NCBI RefSeq assembly: GCF_009857535.1
Contig: NZ_WWCS01000021.1
Coordinates: 1-64,000 of the forward strand
DNA: 64,000 nt
Direction: 5' to 3'
From: Duganella margarita
GTDB lineage: Bacteria; Pseudomonadota; Gammaproteobacteria; Burkholderiales; Burkholderiaceae_D
The notes beneath the pieces were generated by a model that ran no database searches, had not been told where the DNA came from, and worked only from the letters and a program-made list of their open reading frames with translations. This document shows positions 24,259 through 33,766 of this stretch, in pieces (the first letter of the stretch is position 1; each line of letters opens with the position of its first letter). A program made the translations under genes and the position numbers.

Positions 24259-25806
24259 ATGAAAAAATGCAGTAATGCCCAGCACCCGCATTGCACCTTC
24301 TGGGTCATGCCTGGAGCGCAAACTTGTGAAGGCGGCCACGCCCAAACGGAAGCGTCCAGCTACGATCTGCTGACTGCCTTGCGCACCACCCGTCCCGCCT
24401 CGCCGGTCACGGTGCTGGATGTCGTCCCTGCATCGGCCAACACCGCCAATACCCAAGCCGCCGAACCAAACTACGCCCGCCCGCATCAGCGCGCGCAGGC
24501 GCTGCGTCCGCAATTGCACATCAGCGGTTTCGACCCGCGCGCCGCCGGCGGCCGCCAGACCTTGAAGATGGAACTGCGCGGCATGCCGGACGCCTGCGCG
24601 CCGCAACTGACGCTGCAACTGCAATCGGACCTGATTCCCAACGGCGCTGCGCGCCAGCACTTCGTGCGCGCAGTCGGCGGCGAATGGCGTCCGGTGTTCG
24701 TCGAGTTCTCGTCGCGCGGCAAGGAGCATGGCCAGTACCAGATCAGCATTGAGCTGCTTAGCCAGCATCCCGGCATGGCGGCGCGCAAATGGGTATGTAC
24801 CTTCGTCATCCTGGTGCCGCGCCTGGACGCCACGCTGACCGAAATCCACCGCATCTTCCTCAGCACCCACAAGAACGTACGCGTGATGGCGGACGACGCG
24901 TCGATTGCCCGCGTCAGCGCGCAAGGCGGCGATAGCCTGGATATCGACGTCACCGCCCGCAACGCCGGCATCGCGCATCTGGACCTGAACGCGCCGGCCG
25001 GCAAAGTGGACCTGGGCTTCTCTACCATCGCGTGGGACGAAGACCTGATCGAAATCGACATGCCGCAGGCGGCCGCCGTGCATCCGCACACCACGCGCGC
25101 CGCCTCGATGGTCAACGCCGCACCGGAAGCCGGCGCGCAACGCCAGATCCGTTTGTTCGCGATGGAAGAATGCGTGATCGGCCGCTTTGAACTGGTCGAT
25201 CCGGAAGCGGACGTCATGCTGACCCACTACACTGCGGACGGCCAGGACACCAATGGCCTCACACGGCGCCTGTCGGGGCGCCATGCCGTGATCCGCCGTT
25301 CCGGCCAGGGATTTGAAATTGAAGATGTATCGCGCTACGGCATCCTGCTGGATGGCGTCTGGCCGGGCAAGAACAAGCCGACCGCGCTGCGTCTCGGCAT
25401 GCGGATCGAATTCAGCGCCAGCATCAAGGGCATCGTCACGCTGGCAGTATCGGCCATCATGCCGCACGGCGTGATCCTGCACCGGGTCGACCATGGCGCC
25501 AATGCAGAATGCTTCTACCTGCTGGCGCCGGACGCGCATCCCGGCTATCCGGTCAAATCGTATGCCGCCGCGCCGCATGCGGCAGCGCTGCCGCTACTGC
25601 TGCACCGCGACGGCGGCTTTTGGCACCTCGACCAGCTGACCGGGCAGGAAACCGCGCTGGCGCCGACCGTCTCGCTGGATAAACTGAGCCGCGTGCCGCG
25701 CCATACCCGCTTCGCCAGCGATCCATATCCGGAACACTGGATCATCCGCACCGGCGCGGATGACATGTACAGCACGGTGGCGGCGAACGCACTGTCCACC
25801 GCCTGA
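24259..25806 (+). CDS. FHA-domain protein with N-terminal Cys/His knuckle
   Basis: 515 residues. The N-terminus (Cys4, Cys12, Cys23, His27) looks like a small zinc knuckle. A strand-rich middle (about 80-290) has no recognised family. An FHA domain follows: 'VIGRFEL', 'LSGRHAVIRRSGQGFEIEDVSRYGILLDG', 'LRLGMRIEF'. The Arg, Ser and His that contact phosphothreonine are present; the Asn of the consensus is Tyr. Likely a phospho-reader for the kinase/phosphatase pair upstream. Final gene of the plus-strand operon, convergent with the pirin gene. Confidence 0.85.
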   Translation: MKKCSNAQHPHCTFWVMPGAQTCEGGHAQTEASSYDLLTALRTTRPASPVTVLDVVPASANTANTQAAEPNYARPHQRAQALRPQLHISGFDPRAAGGRQTLKMELRGMPDACAPQLTLQLQSDLIPNGAARQHFVRAVGGEWRPVFVEFSSRGKEHGQYQISIELLSQHPGMAARKWVCTFVILVPRLDATLTEIHRIFLSTHKNVRVMADDASIARVSAQGGDSLDIDVTARNAGIAHLDLNAPAGKVDLGFSTIAWDEDLIEIDMPQAAAVHPHTTRAASMVNAAPEAGAQRQIRLFAMEECVIGRFELVDPEADVMLTHYTADGQDTNGLTRRLSGRHAVIRRSGQGFEIEDVSRYGILLDGVWPGKNKPTALRLGMRIEFSASIKGIVTLAVSAIMPHGVILHRVDHGANAECFYLLAPDAHPGYPVKSYAAAPHAAALPLLLHRDGGFWHLDQLTGQETALAPTVSLDKLSRVPRHTRFASDPYPEHWIIRTGADDMYSTVAANALSTA

Positions 25807-25822
25807 CCGCTCCAATCAGCGC

Positions 25823-26704
25823 TTATGCCGACGGCTTCTTCGCCGGCAGTGGAATCCAGTCCGTCTCTCCCGGCACCGGCGCGAAGCGCTGCGCTTCCCA
25901 ATCCTCCGCCGCCTGCGAAATACGCTCCTTGCGCGACGAAACAAAGTTCCAGTACATGAAGCGATGGCCGTCCAGCGGTTCGCCGCCAATCACCACCAGG
26001 CGCGCTTCCGACTGCGCTTTCACGCTTTGCGGACCTTCGGTGTTCAGCAGCGCCATGGTGTGCAGCTCCAGCGGCGCGCCGTCGACTTCCAGTTCGCCGC
26101 TGATCGGGTAGACCGCCGCTTCCACCGGCAGGTTGTCGAGCACCAGCTCATGACCCGCTTGCAGCACAACATCCAGATACAGCGTCTGGCTGAAGGTCTT
26201 GACCGGCGAGGTTTGGCCGAAGGCTGATCCAATCAGCACGCGCACCTTGGCGCCGTCGATGTCCAGTTCCGGAATCTCACCAGCCGGCGTGTGGTGGAAC
26301 GCCGGCGCTTCCTCTTCATGCGCCACCGGCAGCGCGGCCCACAATTGCAGGCCATGCGTGCGGTGCGGCTTGCCGACCAGGTCCTTCGGCGTGCGCTCGG
26401 AATGCACGATGCCGCTGCCGGCCGTCATCCAGTTGATGGCGCCCGGCTCAATGCGCTGTACAGTACCCAGGCTGTCGCGGTGGTCCATCGCGCCTTCAAA
26501 CAGGTAGGTCACGGTGGCCAGGCCGATGTGCGGATGCGGACGCACATCATGGTCGGCATCCAGCGGCACATCGAGCGGACCAAAATGGTCGAAGAAGATG
26601 AACGGCCCCACCGCCTGCTTGATGGCGGATGGCAGGAAACGGCGCACCATCAGGCCACCGCCCAGGTCTTTCTCATGGCCCTTCAGCAGATTTGTCACGC
26701 TCAT
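25823..26704 (-). CDS. Pirin family protein
   Basis: 293 residues with the bicupin pirin pattern: metal ligands in 'HPHIGLATVTYLFEG' and 'HRDS', then 'GSGIVHSE', and a C-terminal cupin (YPISGELEVDG). Pirins are iron-binding cytosolic proteins, some with quercetinase activity; the substrate here is unknown. It lies 4 bp downstream of the OsmC gene on the same strand, suggesting a two-gene oxidative-stress-type unit. Confidence 0.92.
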   Translation of the reverse strand: MSVTNLLKGHEKDLGGGLMVRRFLPSAIKQAVGPFIFFDHFGPLDVPLDADHDVRPHPHIGLATVTYLFEGAMDHRDSLGTVQRIEPGAINWMTAGSGIVHSERTPKDLVGKPHRTHGLQLWAALPVAHEEEAPAFHHTPAGEIPELDIDGAKVRVLIGSAFGQTSPVKTFSQTLYLDVVLQAGHELVLDNLPVEAAVYPISGELEVDGAPLELHTMALLNTEGPQSVKAQSEARLVVIGGEPLDGHRFMYWNFVSSRKERISQAAEDWEAQRFAPVPGETDWIPLPAKKPSA

Positions 26705-26708
26705 GGTG

Positions 26709-27107
26709 TTATCCCAGTACGGTAGTGATTTCGGTGGTCACTGCGGTCATCAGCTTATGGATCGGACATTTCTCCGCCACGGCCAGTAGCTCCGCGCGCT
26801 GCGCGTCGGTCAGGTCGCCGGTCAGGTGCAGCGTGGCGGTCAAACGGTAGACGCCGTGACGCTCTTCCTTGTCATCGCGTTCCATTGTGACTTCCACATT
26901 CTCCAGCGGGATGTTCTTGCGCTTGGCATACCACACCACGGTCAGCCCCTTGCAGGCACTCAGGGAGGCGTCATACAAATCGTGCGGCGACGGGCCGGCG
27001 TCGCTGCCGCCCTCTTCCACCGAAATATCGGAGGAGATGATGTGGTTGCGCACATGGACGATGTGGCGCATTGGCAGGGATTGATCACGCAGGGCTTTGA
27101 TCGTCAT
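26709..27107 (-). CDS. OsmC/Ohr-family peroxide-reducing protein
   Basis: 132 residues with the two redox cysteines in 'LSACKGLTVVWYA' and 'AEKCPIHK', and the family's 'SPHDLYDASL' segment. OsmC-type enzymes reduce organic hydroperoxides as dimers in the cytosol. The ATG at 27107 has an AAGGA site upstream. It is transcribed toward the pirin gene. Confidence 0.92.
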   Translation of the reverse strand: MTIKALRDQSLPMRHIVHVRNHIISSDISVEEGGSDAGPSPHDLYDASLSACKGLTVVWYAKRKNIPLENVEVTMERDDKEERHGVYRLTATLHLTGDLTDAQRAELLAVAEKCPIHKLMTAVTTEITTVLG

Positions 27108-27184
27108 TCTATGTTCCTTGTAGGCGTTAAATCAGAACCGACAATGTACACCGAATGACGGAGTTATGCTTCTTCTAAAAGGCC

Positions 27185-27931
27185 TCATGACGACAGTAAA
27201 ATATCCAACATGCGCTGCGGGTTCGTGACGAAATCGTGCATGATCTGGAAATGCTCGGTGTCCTCGTAATGCACGCGCTTGAGTCCCGCGTCCGAGCAGT
27301 GATAAACGTCGGCATCCGGATAGGCCATCAAGATCGGCGAGTGCGTGGCGATGACGAACTGCGAGTTCTCATTTGCCAGTTGATGGACGCGGCTGAGCAG
27401 CGCCAGCTGGCGTTGCGGCGACAGCGCCGCTTCCGGCTCATCCAATACATAAAAGCCGTTGCCGCCAAAGCGGTGCATCACCAGCGACCAGAAAGACTCG
27501 CCATGCGATTGTTCGTGCAGAGACTTCCCACCGTAGGAGTTAATCACCGGCGGTCCCAGCGCGCTTTGGTCCAGGTGCTCAATTTCAGTCGCCAGGTTAA
27601 AGAAGCTCTCGGCCCGCAGGAAGAAGCCATCTCGCGGCTGCTTGACACCCTTAACCAGCCGCAGATACCGATGCAGCTCCGAATGCGAGGCACGCGTATT
27701 GAAGCCGAAATTTTTGGTGCCGCCTTCCGGATTAAAACCAAAGGCGATCGCGATCGCCTCCAGCAAAGTCGATTTTCCCGAGCCATTTTCGCCGACCAGA
27801 AAAGTCACTTTGGGATGCAGCGGCAGCGTGTTCAGATGGCGGACGGCGGGCAGGGAAAACGGATAATGGTCAAAGCTCGCCACCTCCTCCACTTTCAACC
27901 GCACCTGCGACACGTACTGTCTAGAGATCAT
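27185..27931 (-). CDS. AAA/ABC-type ATPase of the AAA_21 kind
   Basis: 248 residues from ATG 27931 (MISRQYV), with GGAAG upstream. Walker A 'VGENGSGKST', an ABC-like region with Walker B 'FYVLDEPEAALSP' and a His switch 'IATHSPILMA'. This single-domain ATPase resembles widespread chromosomal AAA_21 proteins of unclear role. No nuclease partner gene adjoins it. The divergent GNAT gene starts 52 bp away, so the two share a promoter region. Confidence 0.85.
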   Translation of the reverse strand: MISRQYVSQVRLKVEEVASFDHYPFSLPAVRHLNTLPLHPKVTFLVGENGSGKSTLLEAIAIAFGFNPEGGTKNFGFNTRASHSELHRYLRLVKGVKQPRDGFFLRAESFFNLATEIEHLDQSALGPPVINSYGGKSLHEQSHGESFWSLVMHRFGGNGFYVLDEPEAALSPQRQLALLSRVHQLANENSQFVIATHSPILMAYPDADVYHCSDAGLKRVHYEDTEHFQIMHDFVTNPQRMLDILLSS

Positions 27932-27983
27932 ACCGCTTCCAGTCATATAATCGGTCAAGGATAACATCAAGCGTGAGGAATGA

Positions 27984-28625
27984 ATGAGCACTGTAGACCC
28001 GCAACTGCTTGCCAGCTGGCTGTCGGCCCGTTCGATCGCGCGCGGCCTGCCGGCGCCGGTGCCGGACCGCGGCGGCCTGCGCGTGGACACCGGCCAGCCG
28101 GACGAACTGCGCCGCTATGTCTTTGCCGGCGCCGATCCGGCCATCACCGAACTGGCGCGCGAGATCAACCAGCCGAAGGTGTTTATCAAGATGTGCGGCC
28201 GGCCATCGCTGCTGCAGGCGCGCGTCACGCCACGCTGGGAACTGCAACCGGACGCCTATCTGATGATTAAGGATGCAGGACGCAACCCGGTGCCGTCGCT
28301 GCCGTCCGGATTCTGGATGCAGGTATCCACCGAAGGCCGCACCACCACCGCCCGCATCTTCGCCGAAGACGATACGCTGGCCGCCAGCGGCTACGCGGTG
28401 GAATATGAAGGTGTGTTCGCCTTCGACCGCATCGCCACCGAGGCGCAGCACCAGCGCCAGGGACTGGGCGCCGCGCTGATGGCGGCGCTGGGCACGGCGC
28501 AGCAGTCGCAGGCCGCGCAGCGCGTGCTGGTGGCCACCGAACAAGGCCGCGCGCTGTATGCCACGCTGGGCTGGCGCGTGCTCTCCCCATACTCCACGGT
28601 GGCGCTGCCGGACGACGAGGCGTAG
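27984..28625 (+). CDS. GNAT-family acetyltransferase
   Basis: 213 residues. The C-terminal half has the acetyl-CoA motif (FDRIATEAQHQRQGLGAALM) and 'QGRALYATLGWRVLSPYST', typical of GNAT enzymes. The N-terminal half contains a second, degenerate strand-rich region. Substrate unknown. It is divergent from the AAA ATPase gene. Confidence 0.85.
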   Translation: MSTVDPQLLASWLSARSIARGLPAPVPDRGGLRVDTGQPDELRRYVFAGADPAITELAREINQPKVFIKMCGRPSLLQARVTPRWELQPDAYLMIKDAGRNPVPSLPSGFWMQVSTEGRTTTARIFAEDDTLAASGYAVEYEGVFAFDRIATEAQHQRQGLGAALMAALGTAQQSQAAQRVLVATEQGRALYATLGWRVLSPYSTVALPDDEA

Positions 28626-28754
28626 GCTCCGCCGAAAGTACCAGGCGGCCATTCCGAATATTGGCTACAGCATGGCTAAACCTAATACCAGTGGTTGGCC
28701 GGCGCCGCACATGATGTAATTGCCAGGTTCTCTACCTAAAAAGAAAGGCACATC

Positions 28755-29714
28755 ATGAACAACGCAGTACTCCGCTCTGCACTGGCAACCGCCACCCTCG
28801 CACTGGGATCACTGACCTTCGGCGCGCAGGCCGCCGCACCGCTGTCGAAGATCGCCACGCCGGGCTTTGCCCGCATCATGGTGGGAGACGTCGAAGTCAC
28901 GCCGCTGAGCGACGGCACCGCCGATCTGCCGATGGTCGACCTGCTGAAGAACGACAAGACCAAGACCCAGGCCGCGCTGGACAAGGCGCACCTGACCACG
29001 CCCACCACCACCTCGACCAACGCCTTCCTGGTCAACACCGGCAGCAAGCTGATACTGGTCGATACGGGCAGCGGCGCGCTGTTCGGCCCGACCCTGGGCA
29101 AGCTGGCCGACAACCTGAGAGCATCCGGTTACCAGCCGGAGCAAGTCGAGGACATCCTGATCACGCACTTCCACCCGGACCACGTCGGTGGCCTGATGGT
29201 CAACGGGAAGATTGCCTTCCCCAACGCCACCGTCCACGCCGACAAGCGCGACGCCGACTATTGGCTCAGCCAGGAAAACATGGCGCGCGCCCCCAAGGAT
29301 TTCACCGGCTTTTTCCAGGGCGCGATGACGTCGCTCACGCCATACGTCAAGGCCGGCAAATTCAAGCCGTTCGAGCATAACGGCGAAGTGGTGCCCGGCA
29401 TCGTCTCGCTGTCCAGCTATGGCCACACGCCCGGCCACACCTCGTACATCGTCGAGAGCAAGGGCAAGAAACTGGTCATCCTCGGCGACCTGATTCACGT
29501 CGCGGCCGTGCAGTTCGACGCGCCGGCGGTGACCATCGGCTTCGACAGCGATCCGAAACAGGCGTATGCCGCGCGCACCGCGGCGTTCTCCATGATCGCC
29601 AAGGAAAACGACCTGGTGGCGGCGGCGCACCTGCAATTCCCCGGCATCGGCTACATCCGCGCCAACGGCAAGAGCTGGACCTGGACCCCGGCCAATTACA
29701 CCGTGCGTCCCTGA
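28755..29714 (+). CDS. Periplasmic MBL-fold metallo-hydrolase
   Basis: 319 residues with a signal peptide (to about AQA-A28) and an AAGAAAGG ribosome-binding site. The metallo-beta-lactamase signature is H138-x-H140-x-D142-H143, with later 'YGHTPGHTSY' and 'LGDLIHV'. Two zinc ions are expected. Members of this branch include lactonases and other hydrolases; the substrate is not indicated. The 3' end overlaps the convergent sensor-kinase gene by 19 bp. Confidence 0.9.
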   Translation: MNNAVLRSALATATLALGSLTFGAQAAAPLSKIATPGFARIMVGDVEVTPLSDGTADLPMVDLLKNDKTKTQAALDKAHLTTPTTTSTNAFLVNTGSKLILVDTGSGALFGPTLGKLADNLRASGYQPEQVEDILITHFHPDHVGGLMVNGKIAFPNATVHADKRDADYWLSQENMARAPKDFTGFFQGAMTSLTPYVKAGKFKPFEHNGEVVPGIVSLSSYGHTPGHTSYIVESKGKKLVILGDLIHVAAVQFDAPAVTIGFDSDPKQAYAARTAAFSMIAKENDLVAAAHLQFPGIGYIRANGKSWTWTPANYTVRP

Positions 29715-32674
29715 GGATCGGTGAGATACGCCAGGCGGGCCGGAATCGCGATCCGCACCAACGTCTCGCCCGGCCGCGAAATAATGCTGTACTTGCCGCC
29801 AACCTGCTCGGCGCGGCGCCGCATGGCGTCCAGTCCCAGATGTCCGGGACGGCCGCCGGCGGCCAGGATCTCGGCCGGAATGCCCACGCCGTCGTCACGC
29901 ACCTCCAGCACCAGCTCTTTCGCCGCATAGGACAGCGTCAGCGTGACCTGGCTGGCGTGGGCGTGGCGGAGCGCATTGCGCAATGCTTCGCGGCCGACCA
30001 CATACAGCTCGTCCTTCACCACCAGATGCAGCGCGCGCGAGACGCTCTGCTGCACCACCCGCACCGGCGCCGCAGCGCCTTCGCGCGCCACCAGCGCGTC
30101 GAACAGGTCGATCAACTCGTCGTCGCTGCCATGGCGCAGGCTTTGCACCCGCTCGCGCCCCTCGATGATGGCGTTGTTGGCTTGCTCGATCACCTGAGTC
30201 AACTTATCCCGCGTTTCAGCCTGCCCCTCGATCTTCTCCACCGCATTTTCCGCATGCAGGATCACGCCGTGCATGGATTGCAGCACCGTGTCATGCAGCT
30301 CGATGGCGATGCGTTCGCGCTCGGCTACGCGCACCTGCAATCGTTCGGCCATGCGCCGCGACAGCTGGCGAATGCGATAGTGGTACAGCGCAAACGCCAG
30401 CAAGGCCAGCGCCAGCACGCAGCTGATGCGGAACCACAGGCTCTGCGCCAGCGTCGGCTCCACCGTCACCCGCAGGCTGGCCTCGTTGACGCTGGGCGTG
30501 CCGTCCTCGTTGAACGCGCGCACACGAAATACGTAGTCGCCGGCGCCAACGTTGGTGTACGAGGTCGAACGGCGGCTGCCGGCGTCCTGCCAGTGCGCGT
30601 CGACGCCGTCGAGGCGATACTCGAAGCGCACGCTTTCCGGCGCGCGCAGCAGCGGCGCGGTGAAGTCGATGCGGAAGTGGCCACTGCCGGGCGGCAGCCG
30701 CAATGCGCGGTCGGCAGCATAGGTGCGCTGGTCCGTCGTCACGCCCAGAATCGCCGGCTGCGGCGTGCCCCGGTTACGCTGCAACCTGGCGGTATCGAGC
30801 TGCACCACGCCACCGGTGGCCAGCAGCCATAGATGGCGGCCGTCCGGACTCATGGCGGTGGGCCAGCGCGATTCGATCACCGCCCGTCCCGGATAACCAT
30901 CCAGTGCGCCGAACACCTCGTAGCGCAGCGGTTGCGTCGGATCGGCGATGCTGCGCGTCCAGTCCTCGGCGCGCACATGTACCAGGCCGGCGGCGCCATT
31001 GAGCCAGCGATCGCCGTCGCGCGTCACCACCAGGCCGGAGATGTTGCGCAGCACGTCCGCATCGGCAGCGCGCCACAGCGTCAGCTTGCCATTCTTGAAC
31101 ACGCCGGTGCCGTCCGAGCCGCTGACGATCGGTTCGCCGCTCAGGAACACACTGGTAGCCATGCCCACCTGATGAATGTCGCTGGTGGTCAGCTTGCCGT
31201 CGTCGTAAAACACCAGCGTGCCGTCGCCGGTGGCCAGCCACAATTGGCCAACGCCGGCGGGGCCGGACTGGAAGATCTTGGCCGGCAGCGTGAACGCCGT
31301 AGCCGGCAGCCATTTGCCGTCGCGCCAGCCGATCAGGCCGGTCTCCATGGTCGCAGTCCACAGCACCTTGCCGTCATCCAGGATGCCCAGCATGCGGTGG
31401 TCGCGCGGCTTGCCGTCCGCGCCGGGCGGCAGCGGGATGATCTCCTTGCGGTCGCTGGTGATGCGCTCAATCGCGCGCTTGTCGCCGATGAAGACGGTGC
31501 CGTGGCGGCCATTCGCCACCAGCGTGACCGGCGGCCGCGCCACGGCCTGCGGCCGGCCATTGGCGCTCAGCCGCCACAGGGCGCCGCTGCTGATGTCCGC
31601 CGCCCAGATATGGCCCGCGCTGTCGGTGGACAAGCTGTATTTCGCGCCGGCCCCATCCAGGCCGCTGTTCAGCAGCCGGTTGCGCCGGAAGCGGTCGATA
31701 CCGCTCTCGGTGGCGATCCAGATATTGCCCTCGCGGTCCTCCAGAATATTCTTCGCTTCCCGCCCGGACAACTGCCGGACCTGGCCAACGGTGGCCACCT
31801 GGATCACCGCACCGGACTGCAACTCCGCGCCCGGCGGCGCCTTGGGCTGCACGCGGCACACCGGCGCGGCGCAGTCCAGCTGCCATAGCCCGCCATCGCT
31901 GTCAAAGACGCCGCCCCAGATACTTTCGGCATACGCGTAGGCTGCGGGCCGCGCGCCGCCTGCCTGGGCGATGAAGCGGATCGTCGCCGCATCGCGCAGC
32001 TGCCACAAACGTCCATCCGGCGCAAACAGCAGCTGGCCGCCGCCATCCATGATCTTGACCAGGCGCTCGGCCTTGCGGTCCAGCCGCCATACGCCCGCGT
32101 TATTGGTGGCCCACAGATCGCCGCGCTGATCGAGCAACATGCTGATGCCAGGCGCGCCGTTCCACTCGGGGCCATCGGCGACCACGCGCCAGCGCCCGTC
32201 CTTGAACTGCTGGATATTGCCGGCGATGACCCACAGGCTGCCATCGTTGTCGATCGTAATGTCGCCGATGCCATTGCGCGCCAACGGTGGCGCCGGGATG
32301 GCGTCGACCCGGCCGTCCGGGTGCAGCACCGACAGGCCTTCGGCGAAATAGGTGATGTACAAATCGCCGTTGGGCGCCGCGCGCACCAGGTTGACGCGGT
32401 CGCGGTTCAATCCCAGGCGTGGTGGCAGGCGGTAGCGGCTGAAGCGGACGCCGTCAAAACGGTACAGACCATCGGCGGTGCCGAACCACAGCCAGCCATC
32501 GGCGGTCTGCGCCATGCTGCCGATCCCCGGCGGCGCGCCGTCGGCGGCAGTCCATTGCGTGTGGCTGTAGTCGGCCAGGTCCGGCCCGATGGTGGGAGTG
32601 GCCGCACCGGCCGGCGCGCCCGCTGCGCATAACGCTGCGAACACAATCAACAATAACGAGCGCACGCTTCTCAT
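29696..32674 (-). CDS. Sensor histidine kinase with periplasmic beta-propeller and Y_Y_Y domains
   Basis: 992 residues: signal peptide, about 600 residues of propeller repeats ('SMAQTADGWLWFGTADGLYRF', 'DREGNIWIATESGIDRF'), a Y_Y_Y domain near 690-760, one membrane helix, then a HisKA_3 dimerisation segment with the phospho-accepting His in 'IAIELHDTVLQ', and an HATPase domain ('EALRNALRHAHA', 'DDGVGI', 'GHLGLDAM'). This is the NarX/LytS-type cytosolic end. No response regulator is adjacent, so it is an orphan here. The ligand is unknown. Confidence 0.92.
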   Translation of the reverse strand: MRSVRSLLLIVFAALCAAGAPAGAATPTIGPDLADYSHTQWTAADGAPPGIGSMAQTADGWLWFGTADGLYRFDGVRFSRYRLPPRLGLNRDRVNLVRAAPNGDLYITYFAEGLSVLHPDGRVDAIPAPPLARNGIGDITIDNDGSLWVIAGNIQQFKDGRWRVVADGPEWNGAPGISMLLDQRGDLWATNNAGVWRLDRKAERLVKIMDGGGQLLFAPDGRLWQLRDAATIRFIAQAGGARPAAYAYAESIWGGVFDSDGGLWQLDCAAPVCRVQPKAPPGAELQSGAVIQVATVGQVRQLSGREAKNILEDREGNIWIATESGIDRFRRNRLLNSGLDGAGAKYSLSTDSAGHIWAADISSGALWRLSANGRPQAVARPPVTLVANGRHGTVFIGDKRAIERITSDRKEIIPLPPGADGKPRDHRMLGILDDGKVLWTATMETGLIGWRDGKWLPATAFTLPAKIFQSGPAGVGQLWLATGDGTLVFYDDGKLTTSDIHQVGMATSVFLSGEPIVSGSDGTGVFKNGKLTLWRAADADVLRNISGLVVTRDGDRWLNGAAGLVHVRAEDWTRSIADPTQPLRYEVFGALDGYPGRAVIESRWPTAMSPDGRHLWLLATGGVVQLDTARLQRNRGTPQPAILGVTTDQRTYAADRALRLPPGSGHFRIDFTAPLLRAPESVRFEYRLDGVDAHWQDAGSRRSTSYTNVGAGDYVFRVRAFNEDGTPSVNEASLRVTVEPTLAQSLWFRISCVLALALLAFALYHYRIRQLSRRMAERLQVRVAERERIAIELHDTVLQSMHGVILHAENAVEKIEGQAETRDKLTQVIEQANNAIIEGRERVQSLRHGSDDELIDLFDALVAREGAAAPVRVVQQSVSRALHLVVKDELYVVGREALRNALRHAHASQVTLTLSYAAKELVLEVRDDGVGIPAEILAAGGRPGHLGLDAMRRRAEQVGGKYSIISRPGETLVRIAIPARLAYLTDPQGRTV

Positions 32675-32703
32675 CGTGAAATCCAGGTCGGGTCGACAGC
32701 TGA

Positions 32704-33390
32704 TTATGCCAGCGAACGCAGGATATCGGGGAGATTGTTGACTTCGTAGGTTGGAATCGCTGTCGACGTGTTGGCCAGGCGTTCAGGATTGAACCAGCAG
32801 CTGTCGATCCCATAACGGTTGGCGCCGAGGATGTCGGCGTCCAGGCGGTCGCCGATGATGATTGCGTCTTCCTTGGCAAACGGCCGCGCCATGCGCGCCG
32901 CATATTCAAAGAAGCGCACATCCGGCTTGGCGTAACCGCAGGCTTCGGAGGTGGCCACGAACGAGATATGCTCGCGCAGCCCGGACTTGGCGATGCGCTG
33001 GTTCTGGATCGCTTCCACGCCGTTGGTGATGATGCCCACCTCGCCCATGCCGGCCAGCGTTGCGCACAACTGCAGGGCGCCGTCGATCAGCACCACGGTA
33101 TCGGACAGCGATTCCAGGTACAGGCGGCTGGCCGCTTCCGGGTCCAGTGCCAGGCCGTTCTCGGCGAAGGTCTTGCGAAAGCGCTCCACCTTGAGAACGT
33201 CCTTGGACACGGCGCCGGTTTCAAACGCGCGCCACAGCGCCAGGTTGATCGCCTGGTAGCCGAGGAAAAGCTGCGCGAGATCGCCATCCATGCCCAGCGC
33301 CTGCAAGGTGCGCGTGAACGACAGCTGCTCGGACGCCTTGAAGTCCAGCAGCGTGTCATCCAGGTCAAACAGGAACAGCTTGCGCGTCAT
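32704..33390 (-). CDS. yjjG: HAD-family pyrimidine nucleotidase YjjG
   Basis: 228 residues from ATG 33390. HAD motifs: 'LFDLDDTLLDF' with nucleophile Asp, 'IITNGVEAIQNQR' (motif II), 'GYAKPDVRFFEYA' (motif III) and 'IGDRLDADILGAN' (motif IV). 'YQAINLALWRAFETG' matches the YjjG cap. The enzyme dephosphorylates non-canonical pyrimidine nucleotides, a housecleaning role. The ATG overlaps the stop of the YjdM gene by 4 bp, so the two are coupled. Confidence 0.88.
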   Translation of the reverse strand: MTRKLFLFDLDDTLLDFKASEQLSFTRTLQALGMDGDLAQLFLGYQAINLALWRAFETGAVSKDVLKVERFRKTFAENGLALDPEAASRLYLESLSDTVVLIDGALQLCATLAGMGEVGIITNGVEAIQNQRIAKSGLREHISFVATSEACGYAKPDVRFFEYAARMARPFAKEDAIIIGDRLDADILGANRYGIDSCWFNPERLANTSTAIPTYEVNNLPDILRSLA

Positions 33391-33731
33391 ACCTTGCGCA
33401 CGAATTCGGTTTTCAGGCTCATGGCGCCGAAGCCATCGATCTTGCAATCGATATCGTGATCGGCATCGACCAGGCGGATGTTCTTGACCTTGGTGCCGAC
33501 TTTGACGGTGCCGCCGCCGCCCTTCAGCTTCAAGTCCTTGATCACGGTGACGGTGTCGCCGTCCTGCAGCACATTGCCGACCGAGTCGCGATACACGCGT
33601 GGGCCATCTTCAGCCGCATCGGCGGCGGCGCCGGCCGGCCACTCGTGCGCGCACTCAGGGCAGACCAGACTGGCGCCGTCTTCGTAGGTATATTCGGAAC
33701 TGCATTTAGGGCATGGTGGCAAAGCGCTCAT
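33387..33731 (-). CDS. yjdM: YjdM/PhnA zinc-ribbon protein
   Basis: 114 residues. N-terminal zinc ribbon CPKC...CPEC, then the characteristic 'DSVGNVLQDGDTVTVIKDLKLKGGGGTVKVGTKV' and 'DIDCKIDGFGAMSLKTEFVRK'. The family is called PhnA after its neighbourhood in E. coli, but it is not a phosphonate-cleaving enzyme. First gene of a two-gene unit with yjjG. Confidence 0.93.
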   Translation of the reverse strand: MSALPPCPKCSSEYTYEDGASLVCPECAHEWPAGAAADAAEDGPRVYRDSVGNVLQDGDTVTVIKDLKLKGGGGTVKVGTKVKNIRLVDADHDIDCKIDGFGAMSLKTEFVRKV

Positions 33732-33766
33732 GGATAATCCTGACTTTCAAAGTCCGGCAGTATACC

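Noticed and set aside
24010..25578. 522-codon minus-strand frame opposite the FHA gene
   Set aside because: Antisense artefact of GC-rich coding DNA; no ribosome-binding site or recognisable domain.
27185..27931. AAA ATPase as part of an antiphage defence system
   Set aside because: No nuclease, reverse transcriptase or other effector gene is adjacent; neighbours are unrelated housekeeping genes.
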